Assembly (NCBI GenBank): GCA_026120035.1
Contig: JALRME010000004.1
Span: 496,001-560,000 of the forward strand
Source of the DNA: Coleophoma eucalyptorum
Taxonomy: Eukaryota > Ascomycota > Leotiomycetes > Helotiales > Dermateaceae
DNA length: 64,000 nt
Direction: 5' to 3'
Part shown: positions 35,295 through 45,387 of the stretch, in pieces
Layout: each line of letters starts with the position of its first letter
How positions within the stretch are numbered: the stretch's first letter is position 1
Program-made: the position numbers and the translations under genes
The notes under the pieces: model-generated
The model's database searches: none
Seen by the model: only the letters and a program-made list of their open reading frames with translations
What the model was told of the DNA's origin: nothing

Positions 35295-36383
35295 AACCTT
35301 GTACAGGCTACAGCTGCTCAAGCATATGTTCTGACCCTTGAAGACTAAGTGCTTTTCTGGAACTTATTGAGTAGGGGGTTAGATGCAATGGGTTACCAGG
35401 GGATAGAAACTTTCTCCCTGTTCTGCATCCAATACGGGAATGAGGGTTGTCAGGCATGAGAAGTGATCCTTGTCGGAGAAGGTTCTAGGATGCTTTACGT
35501 TCTCGGTCGTCGTAAAGGGTTGCGTGATTTAACACCTGCAGCTTATTCGACTAGGAAACTATTACATTTGACGCGCTTCGCCTCTTTATTCGTGCAGTTG
35601 TGACAGGTCTCCCAAAGGGAGGCCATGTAAGCCAATAAGCCGAGTTAGTGATCGCCTTTATGCTTCAGCAATCAATAGTCCTCTGAACCAAGATTCTTTG
35701 TATACAACAAGGAATGATGCGGAATGGGCATTCAGAATTATTTCTCAAGCGTGTTTATCGATATGTATACAAGTAAATATTATTTAGAGATGGGATACGG
35801 GCAGTGCTGGATGAGCCTACACGCACCGTCCGTCCATCGCCTCAAGTCATGCTTAGAAGGAGATCGTCGAACGCATTCATGAGTCATGACCTGCCCCGGA
35901 AGGCAAGACGCATGTAGCTTAAGAAAAGGGTAGGGCTTCTATCATCCAATATTAATCTTTGCAATGAAACCTTCATGCAGATGTGATCACATCACAAGGT
36001 ATCTCACTAGTAAAAGTTGTCTTCGTGCATATGCATGTCTTGTAAAGCGTGTTGGACTGGGTTGTATTACACTGCAATGATTAAGATATATGGTTTCATG
36101 CAAGCCTTCGAGCATCGGGTAGATGATACCAGAAAGACCAACCATAACCAAAGCTCAAAACCTAGCAGTTACGGCGCGCATTGAGTCTCAAGTTATATGA
36201 GTTCAGCGCTTAGAGGCAAGAAATAATTGAGTATTCAAAATGAAAATAATCGTCTGCTCTTAGGATTCTACATATCACCAACTCTCGTTTCCTATCTAAG
36301 TTATACCAGCCTTATACCATACATCGTCAGAGACGGCTGCAACCGGCTGCAAACATCTGTGATTCAGTATATATTCACAAGTA
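35295..36383. other. intergenic, no gene supported
   Basis: About 1.1 kb without a convincing frame. Confidence 0.35.
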
Positions 36384-36754
36384 ATGGATCGAAAATCAAC
36401 GTTGAAAAGGGAGGATGCTACTGTGTAGGTTCCCTCTTCTAAGATTTTCAAATGCTTATGTTTGGTAGTGGTTTACGAGCTCCTAATTGGCAATCAATTG
36501 TCTACTACGATAGGGTACCCGAGCCTGAAGACATAGCATGGGCGCAGGAAAGCTATAGAAAATGGGAGAGCTGGGGGGACATTCATGGAAAAGCCTTGGC
36601 GGTCGTGATTCTGAGACAAGGCCGGAATTTTCAGAAGGACGACAAATTTAGACAGAGATACCTTGAGTTGGAAAATCTTCTTGAGGACCAAAAAAACTTG
36701 TTGATAGAAGATGCGGCGCAGTATCTCAGAATGGTTCGGGGGGCCAGATCATAG
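36384..36754 (+). CDS. small orphan protein
   Basis: Exons 36384-36424 and 36469-36754 join to 108 aa, with a 44-nt intron at 36425-36468 (GTAGGT, branch TTCTAAG, TTGGTAG). The N-terminus is basic (MDRKSTLKRED). The rest is charged and helical (PEPEDIAWAQESYRKWESWGD; RYLELENLLEDQKNLL). No domain is recognised. The splice is supported by phase and by continuity of an otherwise short frame. Confidence 0.45.
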
Positions 36755-37136
36755 CTCTGAGGAACAGCTGAAATGAAGTGTTGTTCTTATTGGAAATCTG
36801 AGTTCGGTTCACATTATCTTAAGTTGTTGAGTTTCCATATAAACACAAGGCCAATCACAATATAGAAAGTATCCAGTTATTTCTTATTTTTTGAATGTTG
36901 TCGAAAACTGTAGATAGTTTCACTGCTATAGACACTTGATGTACATTGAAGTTCTTCCGGTCACACCTTACAGAACTTTCAAAGACGGTAAAGTCGATCG
37001 GAGCAATATGAAATGCCCCATAACATCCATTGCTACAAGTATGCTATAAAATATAGAGCAATTATCCACCAACAGTCTCTTATAGTGAATGCTCCAGAAA
37101 GAAAGAAAATGCGGAAGAACCCAATTATATCCTTAG

Positions 37137-37554
37137 TTATGCCTGTTTAGATGTACTTGTGTCTTCTACTACTGTTTTGGATGTACAATTTTGACAGCTT
37201 GGATGATGGCATCCTGGACAGTGCGGAAAAGTAGCCCTGTCCATATTGACATATAAGTTGCACGAACACTGCCTACGTATTAGTAGTATAACTTATAGTA
37301 AGATACTACTTACGCATGCCCACAACACGATCTTTGTTCCGTTTTGGGTGTTAGGTTTTGAATATTTCTCTATAACCTTCCTATGTGTATTATCCCACAT
37401 TGTACAATTACAACAGCGCATATGATGATTGCATATAATCTCCGGGCAGGGGTCAACATTGTGTTCATTTGAGGTGCTGCACCGACACTACCTATTCATT
37501 AGTAGGATTACGACTTATAAAAAAGGTACTACTTACGCATACCCATTCCAACAT
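37137..37554 (-). CDS. duplicated Cys/His zinc-type module protein with homologous introns
   Basis: Exons 37554-37537, 37487-37314 and 37268-37137 join to 107 aa. Each module is a tryptophan, then C-C-x-C, then further Cys, C-x-H and C-x2-C positions: EWVC|CRC ... CPEIICNHHMRCCNC, then LWAC|CSC ... CPGCHHPSCQNC. In both modules a phase-0 intron falls between the two adjacent cysteines. The introns (37536-37488, 49 nt; 37313-37269, 45 nt) are themselves similar, both starting GTAAGTAGTA and containing TATAAGT and CTACTAAT. The gene therefore arose by internal duplication of an exon-intron unit. The spacing suggests zinc binding. The frame is too interrupted to appear as a long ORF. Confidence 0.6.
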
Positions 37555-37651
37555 TGCTATTAGGAATATTGTCCTCAAGTCTTAGAGGGGATAAGCGGCT
37601 GATAACAACAATTGAGCGAGACTTTAGAACGGTCGTCTTTTAAATGGTCTT

Positions 37652-38168
37652 TCAAGGCAGAGGTTGTTGGGTTATCTGTGTTTCTTGAAGTGTCGCAATC
37701 CGCAGAACACGGTTGATTGTATGCTGCTTCGGTAGAACTATAGAAGCAAGAATATGCGCTGATTGCGAACCGTGTTCTAGCCTATTTTCCTGCTTGCTTT
37801 TATCCCTCAAGATCGCCCAGAAAACTAGAGCTGGTTGGCCAGAGATATGCATGTGTGCCGTCAAAATCCATGTGTTGTCTAGTGCACAAGTTTCCTGTCG
37901 TCCTTGAAGCTCCACGGTGCCTGCCCTGGACTATTGCAGATCTTGTCCTTGATTTGGTTGGATTTCGGTGCATCTTACGATATATCGTAAGGACTCCACT
38001 CTCTCCTTTAGTTTTATGCCTTGATGGCCGACGCCAACCAGTGTCAATATGCATGTAAGAATAGTGTGGCGAGAAATATGTCGAGAAACGCCAATAGCCA
38101 ATGATAACTCCATCTTCTTTATCAGTATCTTGTAGGTGTGGCATGTCCACGGTTAATTGGAGCCTCAT
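37652..38168 (-). CDS. uncertain small gene
   Basis: Two overlapping minus frames look protein-like: 38168 to about 38000 (MRLQLTVDMPHLQDTDKEDGV ... STYFSPHYSYMHIDTGW) and 37915-37652 (ELQGRQETCALDNTWILTA ... SGQPALVFWAILRD). They would need an intron between about 37990 and 37925, for which I cannot choose a convincing donor. No family is recognised. Confidence 0.25.
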
Positions 38169-38488
38169 TCGTCAACAGGTAGTTTGGCAGGCAGGTGCTT
38201 GGATCAAATCAAGGGAGAGAAAGTGGTGGGTAAAGAGAGTTAGGGAGTTAGTAATGTATACAAATTTCGCAAGTTGGCATAGTAACATGAATTTGTATAT
38301 ACTTATATGACAGACAAGAACCACAACTTCACACTCTACCAGCAACAGTTACAACCACTCTACTTGATTTCCTGAATCTACTAAACGATATCTCATAGCA
38401 CTTTTCCCCGGTCTAGAAAGATTCGATCTTTTTGTATGTTTCCTGTTATCTCTCTTCGAGTGTAGTGAATAACTTCCTTAACTCAGCT

Positions 38489-39919
38489 ATGGATCTACAA
38501 ACAATTATGAAGGGCTTACGGCTCTTGAGCAATGATTCGACTGACCAAGTTCTCGATTTCTTCATGCCTGGTTATGCCTCGCCAACCCGGAAATATGTAC
38601 GACCTACACAGGTACAAAAGACAGTAGCACTCTGTGCTATCATCTGGGGAGGCTTGCAAGTTCTGCCAGTTGTATCTATGTTTGCTTCGAGCATGATAGA
38701 TACTTACTGCAGGTCTTCGATTATAATCGAAGACTCAGAGGACATATACTGGTGTGTTATTCGATGGCTATCTAATCAACACGATATCGCCAATTCAAGA
38801 TTGCTAACAGCAACCGATCATACTTTGGAAGAGGAGGAAAGAAACGAAGATGGAAATACAACTACTACCTTACCGAATTTTTCCGAACAGAAAATGAAGA
38901 CAGTAACATATGAACCATCCTTTGGAGAATATACGCTCTATTATAAGGGCGTTTATTTCAAATTCGAACGATCACTCGACACCAATGGCGACGTACGTAG
39001 AGAAAGCCTCAAAATAACCTGCTTCAGACGCTCTACAAGGCCTATTCAAACTTTGATTACTGATTCTCTATTGTTTTGCTCTCAAGGCCAAGATATCATA
39101 ACCAAAACCTTCCGCCCATCACCAAAAAATCAGCGTCATTTCAAACCTTGGACTGAAGCCTCTAGCCGTCGTAGCCGGTCGCTGGATACTGTTGTACTCG
39201 ACCCAGATCTGAAGGAAAGTTTCAAAGACGACATGGCTAAATTTCTTCGATCCGAGACCTATAAGTGGTATATCAAAACAGGTATCCCTTATAGACGCGG
39301 ATATCTGTTTTCTGGGCCTCCTGGAACGGGAAAAACTTCATGTATATATGCTTTTGCTGGCCTGTTTGGCCTTAGCATATATGTGGTCAACATCCACTCC
39401 TCGGATTTGTCCGAGAATGACTTTGCTCAACTCTTTGAAGATCTCCCGGCCCGTTGTATTGTTCTGATCGAAGATGCCGATGCTCACGGAACTTTACGAG
39501 AACGAAAATCACTAAAAATACGACCAGAGAGCCATTCTACTCATGATACTGAGATCTCGTTATCTGTCATTCTCAATGCATTTGACGGCATTGCATCTCA
39601 TGTGGGGCATGTACTTGTCATCACCACAAATCATGCTGAGGATTTAGATGAAGCTCTTACTCGACCTGGGCGTGTAGATATGCATATTCAGTTCAAAAAG
39701 TTGAAGAAATCTCAAGGAAGGGAGTTTTTTGAGCGTATCTGTGGAAATGACTCGGATTGTATCGAAAGTTTCTTAGAGATCATGCCCGACGATGAAATAA
39801 CTGCAGCCGAGTTGCAAGGCTTCCTTGTCCCTTGTGGAGAAAATCCACAAAAAGCGGTCAAAGAATGGCCTGCCTGGCTGAAGAAGAGGAAAGTTATGTT
39901 AGGGGCAGTGAATTGTTGA
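38489..39919 (+). CDS. BCS1-like AAA ATPase
   Basis: Single exon, 476 aa, start ATG 38489. The N-terminal 60 residues include a hydrophobic segment (KTVALCAIIWGGLQVLPVVSMFA) as in the mitochondrial membrane anchor of BCS1. A BCS1_N-like region with RSLDTVVLDPDLKESFKDDM and YRRGYLFSGPPGTGKTS (Walker A near residue 280) follows. Walker B-like CIVLIEDADA, sensor-1 VITTNHAEDLD and arginine finger RPGRVDMHI are all present. The length matches fungal BCS1-like proteins. BCS1 assembles the Rieske protein in respiratory complex III, but fungi carry many divergent paralogues in accessory regions, and this is likely one of them. Confidence 0.8.
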   Translation: MDLQTIMKGLRLLSNDSTDQVLDFFMPGYASPTRKYVRPTQVQKTVALCAIIWGGLQVLPVVSMFASSMIDTYCRSSIIIEDSEDIYWCVIRWLSNQHDIANSRLLTATDHTLEEEERNEDGNTTTTLPNFSEQKMKTVTYEPSFGEYTLYYKGVYFKFERSLDTNGDVRRESLKITCFRRSTRPIQTLITDSLLFCSQGQDIITKTFRPSPKNQRHFKPWTEASSRRSRSLDTVVLDPDLKESFKDDMAKFLRSETYKWYIKTGIPYRRGYLFSGPPGTGKTSCIYAFAGLFGLSIYVVNIHSSDLSENDFAQLFEDLPARCIVLIEDADAHGTLRERKSLKIRPESHSTHDTEISLSVILNAFDGIASHVGHVLVITTNHAEDLDEALTRPGRVDMHIQFKKLKKSQGREFFERICGNDSDCIESFLEIMPDDEITAAELQGFLVPCGENPQKAVKEWPAWLKKRKVMLGAVNC

Positions 39920-40240
39920 TTGAAGGGATAATTTGGATAGCCTCATTTGTTGAAGTTTATGTGGCAAATTGTTGAAGTGATCTGCAATCTAGAAAGTGAT
40001 AAACGTTTCTCGGTCATTATCAATGCCATCTCATATCGCGATCAACGTCCATATTGCTGTCATTGTTGTCGCCATCAAGCCTCTGATCGCTATTGAAGGC
40101 TTTTAATCACCCCCTTGCTTTAGACACTGGTCTCACGATAATTCCAAAGATTTTAGGTAGTGCCTCGTGTTACAATTGCTTTCCATTTCTCCATGATTTT
40201 ATCGCGAGTGCTATATATCGCTCAATGCCAACTACTTCCA
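39920..40240. other. convergent 3' spacer
   Basis: Short spacer between the convergent BCS1-like and RasGEF-like genes. No feature was seen. Confidence 0.35.
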
Positions 40241-43191
40241 CTATGCCAGCTCATCCAATGCCTCCATCGTCATGCTTCGAGCCTCTAAGCTTTCACTCTC
40301 GGTGTTTGATGTTTCGGCTGCTGCTAGCAACGGGGTGGTTGATTCTATTTCGTCTTCCAAGGTTCTGGGAGACGTTTTTGAGGACACACTCATTGACTTC
40401 TTGCGTTTGGCAGATTTCTTGCTTGTTTCCCAAGCGTCGCCGGTAAATATCACTGAAGTCTGTGGTTAGCAAACTCAACCCTTTGCTGGACGCGGGCAGC
40501 CAACTCACTACCGATTCCCGAAAGCTTACGCTTGACTTTATGCTTGACCCGTGTCTGGGTAGGAGTATCTTTGGACTCGGCTGAAAACCTGTGTCAGTTT
40601 CCAAATTAACAGCTCGAATTCTGCTGAACACACCATTAACACCATCTGGTGAATTTTGTTGAGTTATCTCTGAGGAATTCGGTGAACTAGCCCTGGTAGC
40701 AGATGCCTTGACATTTTCTGGTCCAGTAGAGAAATCTATGACCATGCTTTCCATTTTTGGGGGAGCAATTTCAAACACGCTGAAAGATGTATGCATAGTC
40801 TCCGTGAGCAAATCAAATTGCTTGCCAGATGCCTTATCTCGTTGAACCAAAACATACTGGTCCTCGGTACAGCTTTGTAGATGCGAGAAAATGAAAGGTA
40901 ACCCTGGCTGGTCTTGGTGGTATTGTCGATAGGCGGCATAGTTGTCAAGTTCGTTAGATAAATACCAGTATGGCTCCAGATCGGTTAGCTGGGGCGACTG
41001 TGAGAGAGCTACTCCCCTAAGTACACACATTGTGCTATAATAATTTCTCCTTCGCATCAAGGCCTAACAACCATATTACAATCTTATCTAGCTCAAGAGG
41101 GAACAAAATAACTTACACGTAAGAGTTTTTTGATTTTCATCGGTGCTGAAGGAACGACGTCTAAATACTCTGAGACTTCTTGGGCACGGACTTCCCAGCT
41201 GAGCCTCATTTTTTCCAGGTGTTTACTTTTAGCGGGGATAAATCGGCCGAGAGTGGCCAGGTGTTGAAAGTGACCGATGTCACCAATCGTGTACATTTTG
41301 GCAGTTGCATCAGGGTGGTAGTGGCACATCGTGTTCAAGAAATCGAAGTTGGTTGATAGATGTTGGTGATAGTCCATATGTGATAGTCGAGAAACTCTAC
41401 GCTCCCAGCGTAAGGACAATAAAGCAACACGATAGACAGTATTAAGGAACTCAGTTGATATATCGCTACTGATGCTTCCAAGTACCGCTCGAATTGGGCG
41501 AAGCAAGAAATCAAAGCTGCTTAAGATCTCGATCTTACAACTTCCATCCAAGCAAGTATATATAAGCCAGTAAGCTAATGGATGAGCTGTTTGTAGACAC
41601 TAAGCAAGTAAATCAGTATCGAAGACTGAGCTAGCAGTCTGTTTGCGTAGCTTACCTTGGCTATCAACTCGCATTTACTGAAAATAAATTCGGATTGACT
41701 GCTATGAATGAAATCGTGAAGAGACCATCGAAATGTGGAAACATTTTCAAGGCAGTGCATAAGAAAAGGGTCCTTAAAGCCAAGCAAGAGCTTTACCCAA
41801 GACGAAAGAGGTATCTGGTTGAAAGTTTTGCTAATTTCCTCGTGAAGAGTCTTAGCTATTGTTGCAGCATCAGTTTTTGACCTAAGAGCTGACTTAATCC
41901 ATTGGGGCGAGCCAAGAAAGCATGGCAATTCCATCATCTCTGCGTTCGAAGCTCGAATTTTAGATAGAATCACTCTGGCCTTGGTACTTTTAGGGTCACC
42001 AGTCAATGTTTTGTACTGGAGGTTGTACAAAATAACATCAAGTTGTTGTGAAGTATTTCTTTCCAAGATAGCCAGTGAAACGTTATCGGGAATAGGCATG
42101 AATTCGAGAACAAGACTCAAGTCGGCAAATTCGAAAAACTGAATATCGTTATCAAATTTTGAAATAGTTTTGGATAGTAACGAGGTATTTAACGACAGAT
42201 CAGGATGAGTTTTCTGGATTTCGAAGCTTCCAGTAGAGGTGGGTAGCTGAGAATATTCAATCTTGTAGATATTGCTAAAAATAGCTGGTTCGTTGGATAT
42301 TCGAGGCGTACATAGCCAGTGAGGAAGGTTCCATGCTGGTCTGAAAGTCGCACTAGCCTCTGCTGATCCGCATAATGTTGCAAAATAGTTGTGGATGATA
42401 GCAAGTTCATGGAGAAATCGCAAGGTAGGACGAGTATCTGCTGCGTTATTTGAAAGTTCTATTTGGACTGTGTTCCAAGAAAAAAGAATTGGTAATCGAA
42501 TACAGTCCAAAATATTCTCTGAAGACTGTTCTATCGGATGCAACGCGCTTTGGATGAGCCAATGACTTATAGGATGAAGATCTTGCAAGTTCTAGGTTCA
42601 ATTAGTAAATATCGTAATTGCTGGGCCGAGACTTGCCTTCTGGACTATTTCGTACTTGGATCTCCTCTGTGCTCCTCCACTCGCAATGAAAGAAGAAAGA
42701 TGTTCACACAATTCGGAGGTACGAGCCATAAGTCTTGTCACAGTGCGTGGGTATATGCCTGCGCTGAGAGCGATGCAATCCTGGAAAGTGACAGTGCTGA
42801 GGAGATGTCTTGCAACATTTTCTATACCATGTTCTATTTCTTCGACTGTAAGAGATGGATCCAACAGCTCTCTTGATGTGATAGCTTCTTTGGCATGTTG
42901 CCAATTACCTGGAACGGCGGAGGGACTAAGTAGTTCCAGAATTATTTTGACCCGCCCCATTGGATCCAGAGTGCTGACGTCTTGCTGCATCTTGGGGTTC
43001 AGGTGGCATAGTATCTCCTCCAGTACAATTTCGGGTTTTTTGGATAATGATTTCAAAAGCTTCGGTGTCAGGTCCGACTCGGGGAAGGCAAGATATGAGA
43101 AAATGTGTACAATCGTAGGGCGGCAGTCAGTTGAGCCCAGTAAATTGTGAAGAGCTGGTGAAATCCGTATCGTGGAATGTAATTCACTCAT
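40241..43191 (-). CDS. large protein with RasGEF-like C-terminal region
   Basis: Five exons join in frame to 914 aa: 43191-42637, 42591-41656, 41599-41117, 41063-40512, 40459-40241. An alternative ATG at 43227 adds 12 residues. Introns are 42636-42592 (a GC-AG intron), 41655-41600, 41116-41064 and 40511-40460. The body is alpha-helical. The segment MRRRNYYSTMCVLRGVALSQ ... LDNYAAYRQYHQDQPGLPFIFSHLQ resembles the end of the RasGEF catalytic domain (NFNSLMAI..GL ... NY..YR....P.IPF). That suggests a Ras-family exchange factor or a diverged relative. The C-terminus carries basic patches (KKSAKRKKS). The gene model is well supported; the functional call is tentative because I recognise only the C-terminal motif. 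Confidence 0.55.
42592..42636 (-). other. non-canonical GC-AG intron
   Basis: 45 nt within the RasGEF-like gene. The exon ends AAG, followed by GCAAGT, a TACTAAT branch point and ACCTAG. It is phase 0 and required to keep the frame. AG|GCAAGT is the classic context for GC-AG introns. Confidence 0.7.
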
Positions 43192-43400
43192 TGTGTTATA
43201 GCTGTAAACAGTTTCTGAAGTGAGCATATAAATATGGTTGTAAAGTTTTCTCAGAGCATCTGCGAAATGACCTCCTCTTTATAGTTTTGTACGGTCTCGG
43301 TACTGCACCCTGCAAGTAAGACATCCAGTAAACGTACCGCAAGGCTCCCTGGTAGGCAGCGGGCAGTGCGAGACACTGCCCCATGAGTCGCCATGGAAAT

Positions 43401-43780
43401 ATGCCCCGCGTAACGTTAAATATTGCCAGATATTGCGGAATACTGCGGAATATCCTGAGCTGTAAGTAACAGAGCCGGTGAAAAGTAGCCCCAGGAGCAG
43501 CCCCGCAAACACGCCCCTGCATGGTGTTAGATATTGCGAGATATTGCGGAATACTGTGGAACGCCCTGAGTTATGAGTAGTCTCATGAATAACCCAAAAC
43601 ATGCCCTGCGTGGCGCTGTATGGCGTGTGATATCGTGCAAGTACTGTGAGCCAGTGGTAAGTAGCCCAACGAGTAGCCCCGGAAACACTCCCTGCATTGT
43701 GTTTGTTATTGTGAGTTATTGCGGAACGCCCTGAGTTGTAGATAGCCTCATGATTAACCCCGAAACACGCCTGCATGGCA
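43401..43780. repeat. degenerate tandem repeat, about 80-100 bp unit
   Basis: Units begin near 43401, 43501, 43597, 43677 and 43758. They share words such as ccccgaaacacgccctgcatgg, atattgcggaatactg and cgccctgagttgtaagtagcc. Copies differ by many point changes. A following frame (43775-43969) encodes an AT-hook-like KRPRGRP but is otherwise unrecognised. Confidence 0.7.
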
Positions 43781-44090
43781 GTAACGAGCTGGGGACGAGT
43801 AATAGGCAAGAAGCCTTACGAAAAGCCTTGGACATTTCGAAACCTGGCAAGCTGTAAGAGGCCCCGCGGTAGACCACATATGCTACATGATCCCAAGATA
43901 GCAAAAGTACTGAGAATAGGCCTGACAGACACCAATGAGAAGATATCGGTTTATCATGATGCATGGTAGCGGTAGCAAAATAGCGAGAATATATCAGTCA
44001 TTGGCCAGAGATGCACAAAGATAATGACATCCTCAAGACTTTTGAAAAGAACTTCAGGAAAGTGGTCCACTCACTTGTAAATCACGTTAC

Positions 44091-44130
44091 CGGTTGACGG
44101 TGGACGGTTGACGGTTGACGGTTGACGGTT
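44091..44130. repeat. heptanucleotide microsatellite (GACGGTT)n
   Basis: About five copies of gacggtt, one imperfect, located 41 bp upstream of the 2EXR gene start. It is not the fungal telomere repeat. Confidence 0.85.
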
Positions 44131-44171
44131 TTCCATTTCCCAGATCTCGGCACCAACACTGCTTATAAAGT

Positions 44172-45083
44172 ATGACTTCGGAATCTCACTCTACGTTCTT
44201 GATCCCATCATCTGGGAGTTTTCTGTACGTGCATTCATTCTACAAAACGATTATCCTAGATAATATGTCCTTACCTCTAACTGCTGCAAACATAGCAGGT
44301 CTATTTTCCGAAGAAATCACTTCACGTTATAACGATAAGATTTTTGAATCGCAATCTGAGGTGCAAGGTCTAAACATACTTCCATATGAAATTCGTCGAA
44401 TTATATGGCGCGCTTCCTTCCCAGGACCAAGAATCATTCAAGTCAACTTTTGGTATCCAAGAGCAGATGGCCAAAAAGATCTCAAGGCCAAACATTCTAT
44501 CAGTGGTATCAAGCCGCCTGTGGCACTGCATGTCTGTCGTGAATCTCGCGAGCAGGCCCTTGCTTTCTATAAACCACTGTTCCAGCGGTACTTGGCGGCA
44601 TCGACACCTCGAAACCCAATCTACTTCTACCCAGAGAATGACATCATTTATTTATCACGACCTGAACTCGAAATTTATTCTACCTATGCTTTGTTTCAGC
44701 TGTACGAAGACATTGGAACGATCCAGACTCTTGCGCTCGACTACACACCTTACATAGCCTTCTGGCCACGGGATGGAACACTTCCTGACGTCGATCTGTC
44801 TGTATATACGAGTCTGAAAAGGGTTATACTTACTATGGGACGTGACTGGGAACCCCGCCGGTCCTGGTGTTGTGCTGGTGTTGCTTTTATCAAGTTGCCA
44901 GGTTACGAGAGCGCGAAAGAGTTCTGTCATCAACGCTTTTGGCACTCCGGTATTGTCGAAACATGGGATCATGCAATATTCCAGCTTCGAAGGCGACTAA
45001 CGGAGGAACGTATCTATACATCGGATTTTAGTCCAGTTCTTGAGCTTATGAGACTGGTCAAAACTAGCCACAGTCCGTGCTGA
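44172..45083 (+). CDS. 2EXR domain protein
   Basis: Single exon, 303 aa from ATG 44172; ATG 44265 is an equally possible start giving 272 aa. The 2EXR signature is clear: LPYEIRRIIWRASFPGPRIIQV near residue 72, then PPVALHVCRESREQAL and NPIYFYPENDIIYLS. This is a very common Pezizomycotina family of unknown function whose short motif recalls F-box-like regions. The C-terminal part is rich in Arg and Trp. Confidence 0.75.
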   Translation: MTSESHSTFLIPSSGSFLYVHSFYKTIILDNMSLPLTAANIAGLFSEEITSRYNDKIFESQSEVQGLNILPYEIRRIIWRASFPGPRIIQVNFWYPRADGQKDLKAKHSISGIKPPVALHVCRESREQALAFYKPLFQRYLAASTPRNPIYFYPENDIIYLSRPELEIYSTYALFQLYEDIGTIQTLALDYTPYIAFWPRDGTLPDVDLSVYTSLKRVILTMGRDWEPRRSWCCAGVAFIKLPGYESAKEFCHQRFWHSGIVETWDHAIFQLRRRLTEERIYTSDFSPVLELMRLVKTSHSPC

Positions 45084-45387
45084 GTTCTTGTCGCTGGATG
45101 GCGGGGTCAGGGTCGCGTAAGCTCCTGCGCTCGGCAGCAGTTCTCGAGCCGTCCAGTGGCGTCCAATCAAATTGACCACTGCCAACGATCGCGGGTCTCC
45201 CCGCGGTACGGCTGCCGTCCCCTTCACCATAATCTGGGCGATACGCCCGCTCGAAATCTGCCTCGATGTAGGGATACGTTTTAGCCATTTGTTACGCGCA
45301 GGTCGCGATCTCTCGCAATTTCTCGCAAATCTCTCGTCTGCATTCTTCACTTCTACAATTTCTCGTCCGCACTTCTTTGCCACACGA

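Noticed and set aside
43401..43780. Regularly spaced repeats resembling a CRISPR array
   Set aside because: The host is a eukaryote, the repeats are long and diverged, and there are no unique spacers between constant short repeats.
45100..45360. GC-rich patch considered as an rRNA or tRNA fragment
   Set aside because: No rRNA motif or foldable tRNA was recognised. It is the spacer and promoter between the 2EXR gene and its neighbour.
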